Assembly (NCBI GenBank): GCA_029962745.1
Contig: CM057171.1
Span: 20,600,457 to 20,664,456, forward strand
Direction: 5' to 3'
Length of the DNA stretch: 64,000 nt
Source: Echinometra lucunter
Lineage: Eukaryota > Echinodermata > Echinoidea > Camarodonta > Echinometridae
Of this stretch, positions 20,069-32,300 are shown one piece after another. Each line of letters begins with the position of its first letter. The first letter of the stretch is position 1. A program made the translations under genes and the position numbers. The notes beneath the pieces are model-generated. The model was not told the DNA's origin, searched no databases, and saw only the letters and a list, made by a program, of their open reading frames with translations.

Positions 20069-22360
20069 ATACTTATTGTTTTAGATAGCATTTTAAGCTA
20101 TCTTTGACATCTTCCTGTATAACTGATCATGAAGTAATATTTGGTAAATCCTTTGCGACTTTTCCATGAATAGTCGCAATGAACTCCATCTTTTCCAATT
20201 ATTGACTGCTTGCGTATATTGATATCGTAGTGAATGATTACAATTATTCACGATCATTTTTTTAAAGAAAAACTTAGATACACTGTACTAACATGTTGTC
20301 ACAAAGTGACCAGGAATTTAAATGAGGGAACAGCAATTACTACCAGACCCATAGGAACAATAGTCTCTTAGGGCAGAGTGCACGTATTGAATGGGAGAGT
20401 TATGTGAGTGATGTGTGCTGGACAGTGATACCTTGTGCAATGAGCTATGCAGAGCTGAGCAGGTATGCTTGGTGTATGTTGCATGAGTTAGCTACTGGGC
20501 AGAGCAACTTCAGCATTGGTCAAGGCAGGACCTGTGTGCTGAGTGAGTGTGAGAGGAGATAGGATGCGCAGCAATTAACTTCATATTTTGGTGCCATCTT
20601 CTATGAAAATCTGGGCAAAGCAGGCCAGGAGAAGACTCCTCTACAGCTCCCATCATGATTTTGAGACCAGTAAGTTTTTTTTGCAGTAATTTTCCATGAT
20701 TTGTCCTATTTTCTTGTATATAGTGTAATGCCACAAATTAAGGCGTGGCACAGGAATCAAAATTCATTTGCATAAAGTAAGACACAGAGTTCTAGCATTT
20801 TAGCTGAAAACAAATGAAATGAATTATTTAATTAGTTAATTAGTATATCTGTGCCATGAATCTTTGTATTTTCATCAGACAGAAAGAAGTTGAAATATTA
20901 AATTTTGGTGATATTTTGTGTAGAATAAATTGTGTGGATAAAATATTACTCAAATAAGCTAATAGATAAGTGATATTTTTTCTGTGGCACATTGGAGAAA
21001 AGAAGAGATTTAATTTGTAATTTAGTGTGCAGTGACTTGAACGTATAGTAAAAGGAATATTTTGTAATATAGATGTTTAGACTGCTAAATGAAGATGAAT
21101 TTTGTATAGAGCTTTGAGAGCCAAGAAATGTTTGCATTATAGTGATCATGAAATTCAGTGATTATATTTTTTTAGATATTTACCTGAATCAATATTTGGA
21201 CATATTTGATTATTGCTTTTCTGATTCATTTTTGATACTTCAATTGTCTTTCCTATACATGCAAGAGGCAGTCTCTTGAAAAGGTTTCATGAATGTATAT
21301 ATTTAGAATTATTGGGTAAACCTATATGCTGTGACTCGTAGGTTGTATATATGTTTTAACAGCAGACAGGCAGCTGGGTTCCAGGACATATCTTGTCCTA
21401 TACCACTGAGATGGGATCCTCCGTCTACTAGACGAGCTACGTGTAACGTCACCGAGTTCGACAGAGCGTCGATGACGACTACGTCGATGACATCGAGCCC
21501 GAAAGCAACTGTTATCTCGAGCACCCATGGTCATTCTGTCACAAGTCTATGTGCGGTTCGCTATAAAGACTCACCTGAAGCACAGAGCGATAGAATGTAA
21601 GGGCTGTCCATAGGGTTGAGAACAGTCGCGAACACATAATTTACAGTTTATCAAATAGTCCGGAAATATTGCACGTGCTATGTAAACCCAAGTATTTGAT
21701 TAGTTGAGCTCAAGTTTGTATTTTTGAATGTTTGCAGTACTGCTGTACCAAAAGGGGGGTAATTTTATTTCTTACAGAAGAAATGGAAAGATTTGGTAAC
21801 CTGTTGTATTTATATAGTCAATATTTCCTTTTATGATGTGAAAGTCATTTATCACTGGAATACATCATATTGCATGAGTCATGTAAAGCTATTTCATTGA
21901 CATATGAAGTGAATATATTGTTGAAGAATGTAGGTTGAATTTATGAGATTATACTCAGTGTGAATATTGAAGAGTTGAAGAAAAGAAGGAGATACATTAA
22001 AATCACAAGAGTTGATTAATATAATGGCAATGAATCTCGAGTAATTTTTTTCTTTGTGTATTCCTAACCAACAATCCTATATCACAGAACAGTACTTATC
22101 GCCAGACTTTGCAAAACAGTGCATTGATCTGACACATGTTACCAGACCACACTAATTGTGACCACTAATATTATTTTCATACAAACTATGTCGCTCGTGG
22201 GCTTTCCGAAGCCCACGCCAATCTTCGAAAGTGTCTGGCGCGAATAATCTTAAGAGATTGTTAAAGAGCGCCATCATAATTATCAAGGACGAACCAACAA
22301 AACCAACCGCTACATGTAGCTAAATGAATTTGAAAGGAGCTATAGGCGCTTGCTCCAATC
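20069..22360. other. Intergenic, unassigned
   Basis: Unique-looking, mostly AT-rich. Two stretches have distinctly higher GC: 20340-20680 and 21355-21610. The second carries an 89-codon plus-strand frame (21331-21600) and overlapping minus-strand frames, with a possible acceptor ttttaacag at 21354-21362. I recognise no protein family, so it is not called as a gene. TTTTGGTGCCATCTTC at 20585 resembles an LTR primer-binding region but has no supporting LTR pair. Confidence 0.4.
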
Positions 22361-24560
22361 ATTCAGGGCCACGGAACGTTTATTATTAATTTTTAAGGGG
22401 GGGGGGCTGACACATTAAACAGGAGGAGTCCAGGGGCAGTAGGCATCCATGGGTGTTGATTTGTGTTCGTGCTTGGAGGGGGGGGGGGGGGAGATAATTG
22501 ATGCCGAATATCCTCGGCAAGGGAGCAAAGTGAACGAGCGGGGAAGGTGTGGTGTTCAAATGTAAAGGATCGACTAAGCGAAGTCTAATTCTAGGTCTAA
22601 TCCACCGCCCTTCCAATTTTAGAGTATGAACCACCCTGATTCTTATTTTGCGTCCGAGCGAGCGAGCCAAAAATTCCAAGTTCTTGCTACAGAAATGTTA
22701 TATTGTCATCAAAATACACTCTAGGACTATGAGATTATTTGAATATTATTTCGGCAACCATGCTGCCAAATATGACTATTTTAGCACCTCGCTGGTCCAA
22801 CTATTTATTGTCCAAACTACCATGTTTATGTATAATACGAGCGAGCGAAGCAAGCGAAGCAAAACACACTCTTTTGAAGATAAAGTATTATTTCGTCATC
22901 AAAATACACTACAGGCGTATCAGATATTTGAATTCAGCAAGTGAGGAAAATTTGATACGCCTGAAAGATATCTAAATAGTATTTCCCATTACGACACTCT
23001 CTGGCTCGTCGCTTGCCATCCGAAACCTTTCTGTTTCTTTGAGCGAGCGAAGCGAGCTACCGACAAACAAAAAAAAGAAGAAAAAAATCACCTCTGCTTT
23101 CTTTAAAACATAGAATTGCCGACAAACTAACCTGGATGATTCTGATAATTTTATTCTGACGATGTACATCTTCCCGGCACAGAATTCGAGGATACTTTGA
23201 CACCTAGCTGCAAAAATATTGTGATATTCGGACAAGTTGGTGAAGGAATAAGAATGCTTGCTGCTCGAAAATATTGTATTTCTAGATTTTATGAGCGAGC
23301 GTAGCGAGCGAGCGAGAAAAAAATGGATTTTTTAATATACTGACAGCAGCTTCTATAGTGTATTCTTACTCCATTCTAATTATTTTAGTGACGTACTTAT
23401 CGCCATCTTCTTTTTTTCATTTTGCTATGATAGAAAATAATAATGATTGGTCACAGGCCAATATTTCCTAAAATTCTTTTATGTTATATAGGTTTCTTTG
23501 CCGTTCGACTACTTGCTGTTATATTACTAACATTTTATGACTACAGAAGAATAACATTAGATAGAAGAACAAGATGCAAACCAATTTCCTTTATTAAGAA
23601 TAGTAATACATGTATAACCGGCATTCAATGCAAGAAAGAACATGACTGTCAAGTAAAAAATTAGTTAGACAAGATACCCATTTCCTGTCAAAAAGATATA
23701 GTACTACGGTTTGTCCCCAAAAAAAGTACGATGAAATTATAATCAATTATATAAAAAAAAAAAAAATCAGTCTACAATATGAAAAGTCATTGTAGATTAT
23801 GAAACAATAGTCATTTCTCTACCATTCAGTGAAGACCCCATCTGAATCGGTCCAGTATAGAAATAGGGATTGTTGTAAACGTCGATCATAAGTCCCTGCT
23901 GTCCAAGTTTGAACAAAAGGGACCGTCAAATCACCTATGGACAGATCACACTACTTTTTGAATTCCTTGCAAGGGTAATCAATATTTTCTTTTAATTTGT
24001 GCTTAGGTTGTGATGAAAGAAGTTTATTTTTGTCATAGTTACCATCATTCTTGATGTTGTTGTTGTTGCTGTTGTTGTTGTTGTTGCTGCTGTTGTTGTT
24101 GCAAATGAAGCGAATGTGGATATGTTTTTTCATTACAAAATAAATCATGAATGAGAACAGACGAGTAGTTTTCAGTGTGTTTAAGATGTTGGTCATTAAT
24201 TTGTATGGCAAAATTCAGTGATTATAAAACAAAATCATGAGGCTATTTCATAAGTGCCTTGTCTTGATCTTTAAAGCGAGTTTGTATGTTTGTTTGTTGG
24301 GTTTTTTAAAAAGAATCTGGAGCAATTTTAGTTGAAATAGTATGCATAAATTTGAACAAATTAGTAAACTAGTCTCCAGCCTGTGAACAAGATACACTAT
24401 TTTGTGGTTCCCAAGGACATTATTGATAAAAGATAGAGTAAATGGACCAATGACGCGCTTTACTAAACTCCCCGATCTTTTGACTATTGGACTACAGAAG
24501 AAATACATGTAATTACCAATGATGATACACCACTGAAATAACTCCATTCTCATGATTTTA
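22361..24560. other. Intergenic, transposon debris
   Basis: GGCCACGGAACGT (22368-22380) followed by a poly-G run and GCTGACAC matches 26328-26365, so both are probably ends of one repeat family. GAGCGAGCGAAGCGAGC motifs occur at 22839, 23041 and 23293. A GTT/GCT microsatellite lies at 24057-24100. No supported gene. Confidence 0.5.
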
Positions 24561-24566
24561 GTAAGT

Positions 24567-25150
24567 AAGGCCCTATCTCACCAATAGAGACGTCTCTGCG
24601 ACGACTCAGAGACTGCAGTCGCGGAGACGTCTCTATATGCTCTCACCAAAGGGACGTCTCTGCGACAAGTTTCAAAATAATTATGATGGAGCGCTTGCAG
24701 GATCATGCACCTGACTTGGACCAGGAGGAATGTCAGCGCGCGTTCAGTCACGTGGTTTCTAAAGTGGGTCAAACATCATCAAGTAGAGTCGAGGAGACGT
24801 CTCCGCAACGTCTCATCAGTCTTTCTTGTCTCTTGCAGGTCTCCGCGACGTCTCTGAGACGTCTCTAAAACGTCGCGGAGACATCGCGGAGACGTCTCAG
24901 CAGTTGCGGATATAATAATGACTCCGCAACTGATGGAGACGTCTCGGAGACGTCGCAAAGACTTCGCAGAGACTGGAAAAAGTCTCCCTCTGCCTCCTCC
25001 CCCCCCCCCCCAAAAAAAAATAATCGAACATGTTCGAATTTCTTGCGACTCCTCGGAGACTCCATAATTTTCAGGAGACGTCCCAGAGACGTCGCGGAGA
25101 CGTCTGCAACTAGCAAATTCTGGAGTCGCAAACTATTCGCGAACTAGTTT
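24567..25150. repeat. GAGACGTCTC-rich repeat element
   Basis: About 580 bp with at least ten GACGTC cores in GGAGACGTCTC/GCGGAGACGTC contexts on both strands. It begins AAGGCCCTATCTCACC. The dense inverted motifs look like a MITE with subterminal repeats, but I cannot define the right end. Includes a poly-C/poly-A run at 25002-25021. Confidence 0.65.
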
Positions 25151-25516
25151 CAAGCCCATGCAGTTAGATACATTTTATTGGCATCTTCCTTTGCCATAGT
25201 TGGTATGCTTGTCACAGGCATATATCTCCTAAGATTATTTTTTTTATATATATTTTAGGTCTTCTTGCCTTTCGACTCCTTGCAGTTATAATACTAACAT
25301 TAATTTCATGACTAGAAGAAGTATTGCATAACATTGGATGTCTTATTGTTATTGTCATGATTGTTATGACATAATATTTTCAGATTGTGCTTTATTTTAT
25401 TCATTTTTACTTAATCTGTCTTCCTGATCCATGCTATTATACATGGCCTATTTTTATTTATATGACTGAATTTTCCTTTGTTTCAATATCTTGTAACATT
25501 TCAGCCACTCCTTTTA

Positions 25517-25797
25517 TGATTCTTATCCAAACAGTGCATTCATAACATCTGTGATCGGATATTCTTTTGTTTTACTTTTTTTGTGCAATATTCATGATGA
25601 AATTCATGTTTTTCCGGGCCATATATAAATTCCTGATTATACATTATCCAATTAATATGTCAAGATTCTTACCCGACTGCATTCATAAAATCTGTGATCG
25701 AATAAATCCTCTGTTTAACTTTTGTGCATTATTCACAACTGAATTTATGTTTTCCCGGGCCTTATAAATTCTTAATTATACATTATCCAATCGTTAT
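25517..25797. repeat. Two-copy tandem duplication, ~144-bp unit
   Basis: GCATTCATAACATCTGTGATCG (about 25536) recurs as GCATTCATAAAATCTGTGATCG (about 25679). The two continue in parallel through GTGCAATATTCA/GTGCATTATTCA, the CCGGGCC block and TACATTATCCAAT. Confidence 0.85.
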
Positions 25798-27369
25798 TTT
25801 CTACCATTCCTTTCATATTTTTGCATGGATCATATAAAGATAATTGATCATTACTATCTACTCAGACCATAAATTTCTCCATCTCACTACGGATACATTT
25901 TTAGAAGTCTATATGTATAATGTGGTAATTACCCACTGAACAGATGGGGGGGGGGGCAACTGCCCCCCCCCCCATGAAATCCAGATGTGGATCATGTATA
26001 AATTCGATACGAGTGATTTACACAAAAGTGCTGAAATGTCATAATTTTCCATGTTTTCCACACTTTTTGTAACTTATGACCTGAAACTCTTGCTCGCTTC
26101 GCTCGCGAGCATTTGAATCTATGTCTATTGCCGGTGTGATAGTCGATGTGTTCCGGGTTCCGCAGGAACGAAATGGCTAGTGGATTCGTTCCATGGAACC
26201 AAACGACTAGCTGATTCGTTCCGGCGGAACCAGACATCTGATACTACTTTTGGCTGATAATAATTATACGTTACGAAAGCCGCCGTTTGGTTCCAACATT
26301 AGACAAGAGTTTCGCGGTACATTTCGGAGGCCACGGAACGTTATTAGAGGGAGAGGGGAGCTGACACCAAAACAGGCGAAATCCAGATCCTGCAGATAGG
26401 GCCCTAGGGGGTTCATGGGCGGCATCCTCCCCCCCCCCCCCCCCCTCGGTCCCGGAACCCTTGGTTTTTCTGATTTTGAAAGTCCATTCCTTGATTTACA
26501 ATTTGAAATATATTAAGTTTTTTAAACTATAATAAGGTTTTTATTATTTTTTGGCCGAAAGTGTGGGGAGCCCCCCCCGCCCCCCCCCCCCCCCTTCCGC
26601 TGCACCTGAATTTTGATTATTAATATTGTCAAGAGTATTATTACACATTTTCATTGTCAGACGGTCTCTCAAGTCTTTGTAAATGCATTTTATATTGAAT
26701 AGGTTTATCAGTCATTAAAAGTTCTGATAAATCTCTATATTCCGGATATTCTGATGTGTCTGCAAAAGAGTTAACGAAATGTTTATATTTCTATTTTGAG
26801 AAGTCTTATTCTCATTAAGTTATCCTAAAGCATATGCACTGTGAAAAAATCGGCAAATGCTTTACCCAGCGTTGGGCTTATAGTCAACCCAACGAATTGT
26901 TAGGCATTGTTTTGCCCAAGGTTATGCATTTCCCAACATATTGGCTTTTGCCTTTGGGTAGCTTAAAATGCCTTCTATATCATGTATATTGCTTGGTTGT
27001 TGGTCAAATCTTTTTGCCCAACATTTTTTTTTTACCAACATCAACTTACCCATTTTTTGGTCACATTGTGGCTGCAAAATAATATCCAGCATCAAAGAAA
27101 ATACTAGTACCCTCTAATAAAATTTTCCCTGAAAAAACAGTGGCGTAATTAGTCAAAATAATTTGAGGGGGAAGAACATAGGTTCGGTGTAAAAATGTCA
27201 GAGGTAAAAATGTCAGAGGCAAAAAAAAAAGCCAGTGGAGAAAATGTCAGCTCTGGAAATGCCGAAGTGAACATGTTACAGTACAGGTAGGCCCTCTCTA
27301 CGAATATTGAATTAGAAAAGCTTTGGCCGCTTCACATGCACTGTGACAATTGAATAAGTAGTAGCAGTA
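25798..27369. other. Intergenic, transposon debris
   Basis: Poly-G/poly-C pair at 25946-25975; GGAACGAA/TTCGTTCC inverted motifs at 26150-26235; poly-C runs at 26429-26446 and 26577-26595; CCCAACR motifs at 26864-27060. At 27138 the hAT-like head CAGTGGCGTAATTAG begins, followed at 27184-27270 by AAAAATGTCAGAGGT repeats that are the reverse complement of the 15-bp array at 31781-32045. Confidence 0.5.
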
Positions 27370-27495
27370 CAGGGCCGTCGCCAGGGGGGGTGCGGAGGGT
27401 GCGAACGCACCCCCCTTCAGAACCAAAAAATAAATAAAATAAAAAATAAATAAAAAAAATAAAAAATAAAAAAAAAAACAAAACAAAACAAAACA

Positions 27496-27979
27496 AAACC
27501 GGAGGCGTCTTTTTTTTCCCTACCTTTACTGCGTAAAATTGCAGAACTTCACTCAGGAAGCGACTAGTGCGAGAGGCTATTATCAATATAGAGAATATGA
27601 TTTACGCAGTACACCCGCACTACGCATGCGCGTGGACTTCGTTCGTCGATCGCGTCGGCTTGCAATGCATGTGATATGGGCTAGCTGCGTACACATAATG
27701 TAAGCTAGATTTGAAGAAAAATAACTATATCAAAAGTCACTCATACTTTGTGGTAGAGAATTATGAGAGGTTTATATAGTTTTGGATGGAATTGTTCATG
27801 TATTGAAGTGCAGCTGACACCGCGATAGTTGGTTGATGGACGCCCGAATCTTCGGGCGAAAAGCAGTTATTAACCCTAATAAGTGTTCTGTGTAGCCTCT
27901 CGCACAAGTCGCTTCCTGAGTGAAGTTCTGCAATTTTACGCAGTAACGGTAGGGGAAAAAAAAGACGCAAACCGGAGGG
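27496..27979. repeat. Foldback inside the hAT element
   Basis: About 80 bp at 27496-27581 (ACCGGAGGCGTC, TGCGTAAAATTGCAGAACTT, CACTCAGGAAGCGACT, GCGAGAGGCTA) is repeated inverted at 27892-27979. The arms are nearly identical over a ~310-bp loop that carries CGCCCGAATCTTCGGGCG, a perfect small hairpin, at 27841-27858. Confidence 0.85.
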
Positions 27980-28179
27980 GGGGGGGTAGGGATACTTGAG
28001 GGCTCTTTTGAAAAAGATCTAGGCGAAATACTATCAGTATTAGTAGATCCATATTCATATCTACCTTAGATCTACCAGTTAACGTACGTTCACTTCGCAA
28101 GTTTTCCGAAGTTAATAATAAATAAATAATGTACTTTGAAACTGAATTTGACCTTTTTGGACCGGCCCCATTTTTTTAG

Positions 28180-30749
28180 CTGAGTTTCGTGCTCGCTCTT
28201 GCGCCCCGGCCCGCGCGCGGGTCATGCCTATGTCGCACCCGATGGGCAGAGCGCCAAGCAGCATATGACCATTTCTACACTTCTTATGTGTTCATAGTTG
28301 AAGCACTTGAACATATAGCCCATGGACTACATACTGACGAGTATGAACTCCAGGATTTCTCTGGTTCATGGTCGGCTGCTTCCAGAAGTGATGCAAGTTC
28401 CTTGTGCCATAGCATTGCCTCATTCAAGTTTATCACTGTGTTCATGGTGGTATATCAAGGACTTGGTGCTCTAGCGGAGATTAGCAAGGCCCTGCAGAAG
28501 AGAGCTCTTGATGTTTATGACGCCTACAACAAGGTAACATTTTGTTTGAATTAAAATACTTTGGAACACTGAATATTTTATAACCTCATTATAATGTGGT
28601 TGGTTGTAACATAACCTTCTTATTTTGCTGATGCCACCTCTCTATTTATGTATTTCCTTTTTACCGATATACCGAGAAACTTAATATACATTTATGATCC
28701 CAATTAGGATGTCCTTATAATAAAGTTTCATTGTACATTACAATTAATAGAAAGTTTTAGTATGATATAATATGTGGTGAAAATAAAAAATGAGATTCTT
28801 TTTCATCAAATCATGATTTTGTGGCTGCTTGTAAATAATTTTAAAAATTGACAAAATTAGAAAAGATATTGCCATTTCAATGGAAAAAAAATGATATGAA
28901 GACTTTGAAGTATTAATTGTTGGGTCACTTTGTTTGTATAATTATATATTGTGTTTTTGTTTACAATTCAACTACACTTGATTAAATAACCCTTTTATTT
29001 GAATACATTTTACATTATTCCTAATCCAGGTTGATGATGTAATTGCAGACTACAAGGATCTGAGGGAAAACATTGAAGCAAGGTTCAAAAAGTGGTTTGA
29101 ACATGCCCAGAGGATGGCACAGAGGGTAAGTGTTCATGTATTCTTTAAAGGAGAAGAATCCACAATCTCTAATGCATAGGATAATTCTTTTATAAGTTTA
29201 CTTTGTGTAAATTCATTTGCAGCAGATTTCTTAATAGTGTGCTGCTTGTATTCACTTTAGAAAATCACAATCAAAGGACTGCATTGTACATTTTGGGAAT
29301 GGTTTTATTATAATTATAATATATGGTGTCATTATTGACATGCTTTTAAATTTCAAAAAGTAATTGAAATAAGCAAGTGACAACTGTTGTTAAATACCAG
29401 ATAAAAAATACAAAAAATCAGATAATAAAACTTATCATAAATGTAATGATTAAACACTAACGGGTGACTTTGAACAGATGGCACTTCATCATATTTCCCA
29501 AAAGAATTACACTCAATACTTAATTTATTATGCAAATCAGACATCAAGATAGAGCAAGTGAAAGACCTGCTCAGATGTTTGACAATCATATATAATGCTC
29601 CCGGAACATAAAGAAAATTATATGTTTTCTCATTCCAGGTTGATGTGTCAGTGGAGATGCCCAGGCTTGCAGCAAGACAAACTCACAGACCAAATGCAGA
29701 GGCCACATCCTGCAACTGTGAAGAAGGAACATGCGACCACAGGGTAGAGACTTACTTCAGAGTGAACTATGCTGTGCCCTTTGTAGATCACATCATTACA
29801 GAGCTTGAGAAGCAGTTTTCAGGTAATTAGAAAACATCACCTGACACCATTTCATCATCATTATTTTCATCATCACCATCAGAATCATTGTCATAATCAC
29901 ATTGAACTGAAATTAAACAACAACAACAAATCTTGGTAGAGAAGTATTTTATTTGACCAATTGGATTTTGACATGAAATTTCCATATCATTTTCTCTGCT
30001 GTCCTTTGGAACAAGGTATTGATTTATTACACAGTGAATCAAATGTTAATGAACCTCTTATGGGAATACCTGTTTAGCCACACTGTAAAACTAAATAGCA
30101 TATCAAACTCTTTTTATTTGCCCTTTTGAATATTATTAATTTGATTTAACTGAAGAAAATATACATGTATGTTAACATGGTAACAATAAAAATAATGATA
30201 TCCAAACTAAAAAGCAAATAGTGGTATCAAATTGAATATAATAAGTGCAACATTTGTCCACTTTTATTTCTAGATCTTTCCAAGAGGGCAAGTAAATTAC
30301 TCTGTCTGGTTCCTCAAGTTGCTGTGAAGCGTGAGTGCAACATTGACAGCCTGATTGATATGTACGCCGATGATCTGCCATCACCAGGATTAGTGCAGGA
30401 GGAATATGAGCGATGGAGAGCCAGATTCCAGCATCACTCAAACCCACCAGATTCCCCTGCTCTTGCTATTAGAGTATGTGATCAGCTCATGTATCCCAAC
30501 ATGTATGTCCTGCTAAAGATAGCATGCACACTACCAGTGACGAGTGCAGAGTGTGAGCGGTCAGCCAGTGTCCTTCGCAGACTACATCATTACACGAGAG
30601 CAACAATGGGCATGGAGCGGCTGTCTTCCCTAGCTTTGATACATATCCATTACAACTATCCTCATGACACAGAGAAGATAATTAATAGGTTTGCTAATAT
30701 GCATCCCCGGAAAATGGCTTTGGCCAACCTCGTCTATGTTGACCAGTAG
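28180..30749 (+). CDS. hAT-family transposase, C-terminal part (ZMYM1/P52rIPK-like), 4 exons
   Basis: Exons 28180-28533 (118 codons), 29030-29125 (32 codons), 29639-29822 (61 codons plus 1 base) and 30274-30749 (stop TAG). All have GT/AG borders and matching phases, and no internal stop. Exon 1 has CRTRWAERQAAYDHF, the conserved C-x-TRWxER motif of this hAT group. Exon 3 has YFRVNYAVPFVDHIITELE. Exon 4 has the hAT dimerisation signature LLKIACTLPVTSAECERSAS and LSSLALIHIHY. The N-terminal zinc finger and the first catalytic aspartates are missing: only ~800 bp lies before exon 1, mostly foldback, and exon 1 opens after a plausible acceptor without an ATG. It is either an internally deleted transposon or its 5' exons are unrecognised. 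Open frames suggest recent activity or constraint. Confidence 0.85.
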
Positions 30750-30982
30750 GCAGTACATTTGTATGACCATCTAGCAATGGTAAGCCAGTATCCTTCACAG
30801 ACACCGAAACTGCATTGAGGAACAATAGGCATGTTGACCAGTATGTACTTTCTATATCCATTCTGGCCGGCGGGCTATATAACTGCATGAAATTGAGTTA
30901 ATACGTTGTTTTTTGTGTTTTTGTGTTTTTTTTTCATAAAAAGCACCCCCCCCCCCCTAGAAAAAAGCTGGTGACGGCCCTG

Positions 30983-32300
30983 CAGTAGTAGTATTTATTT
31001 CCGTATAAAAAACATAAAAAACAAAATATACGGTGGATTGCCCGCATTCAGCTAAACCAACATGGGAAAGCTGGTCTTCCGTGGGGTCCGGAACTAATAC
31101 ATAAATAAAGACATAACATAAACGGTGTAAAACAAACATAAGTAAAACAAAGTAAATTGCGCCTTCTGCGTAAGAAATGTCACGTGGGATGATGTCCATT
31201 GTTTTCTTTGTGAGATTAATGGGAAATAAGTTCTTAATGAAATGACAGAGTGGAAAGAAAATATTTGCGTTTGATGTTTTGCATATGCTAACACAATTAA
31301 CTAATTAAGTACAGGTAATTCTTTTGAAAAGATGTAAATTCCGCAGCGTATCCGATGAGTGACTATATACAAAGATCGAATTAGTTCCATTCGCTTGCTT
31401 CGATCCTATTCCACGTATTAGGAAAATGATATTCAGGCATTTGTTCACGTACACCACGCTTTATATACGAAGAGGAATGTGCACATTTATAATCGTAACT
31501 CATGTGAAATGAATGTTGTCAGCTAATAATGTTACAAGTCAAAGTTTTTCCCACCATCGTTTTTACAATGTTCATTAACGTACAATTTTTAACTGTACAT
31601 AATATATGCTTAATTCCCCCCTCACTCATACATGTACTTTTTTCCCCTACATAATCAGTAATGTAGAAACGATGAAAGATTGAACAAAATAGGCAGATAT
31701 CTCGCGTGCCCCTTCCTTTCTATAATTCAATATCTGTACCTGTAACATGTTTACTTCAACATTTTCTAATCTGACATACCTCTGAAATTTCTACCTCTGA
31801 CTTTTTACCTCTGTCATATTCAAATCTGAGATTTTTACCTCTTGCATTTTCACCTCTGGAATTTTTACCTCTGGCAGTTCACCTGGCATTTTACCTGTGA
31901 CATTTTTACCTGTGACATTTTTACCTCTGACATTTTTACCTCTGACTTTTCACCTCTGACATTTTTACCTCTGACATTTTTACCTCTGACATTATTACCT
32001 CTGACATTTTTACCTCTGACATTTTTACCTCTGACATTTTTACCTGGCACCAGAACGTTATGAAGCACATTTCTGAAAAGTTGCCAGCTAGCGAAGAGAC
32101 CAATTAAAAAATCGACTTAATGAAATGTTATTTTGTCATAGATCAGGACATATATCCGGGAGGTAATTTAATTTTTTTCCCCTTTCCCTTGTTTTAATTT
32201 TTTGAGTGGATTTTTCTCTCTTTTTTTTGAGGGAGGGGGGGGGGGAGGGGGCTACGGCCCCCAAGCCCCATATATGCCGGTGCTGAAAGAATATTAGCAC
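30983..32300. other. Repeat-rich intergenic region right of the hAT transposon
   Basis: 30990-31200 looks like a retroelement tail (TATTTATTTCCGTATAAAAAAC, GGTGGATTGCCCGCATTCAGC). 31201-31780 shows nothing assignable. A 15-bp minisatellite follows, then a poly-G run at 32229-32247 and a CCCCCAAGCCCC end-like segment. Confidence 0.5.
31781..32045 (+). repeat. 15-bp minisatellite CATTTTTACCTCTGA
   Basis: About 17 units, near-perfect in 31905-32045 and degenerate to the left. The reverse complement appears in short form at 27184-27270, on the other side of the hAT transposon. Confidence 0.9.

Larger units (their letters stand above)
27370..30982 (+). mobile_element. hAT transposon carrying a spliced transposase gene
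   Basis: Terminal inverted repeats CAGGGCCGTCGCCAG and CTGGTGACGGCCCTG, with poly-G/poly-C and CACCCCCC just inside. Flanks TAGCAGTA and CAGTAGTA agree at 6 of 8 positions, plausibly a decayed 8-bp duplication. Contains a four-exon transposase C-terminal gene (28180-30749) and an internal foldback (27496-27979). It appears to sit inside an older element whose 15-bp repeats flank it on both sides. Confidence 0.85.

Noticed and set aside
20585..20605. Possible LTR primer-binding site (TTTTGGTGCC)
   Set aside because: No paired long terminal repeats, gag/pol motifs or target duplication found.
31842..32068. Repeated LPLTFLPLTF / GKNVRGKNVR frames
   Set aside because: Both are translations of the 15-bp minisatellite; no gene context.
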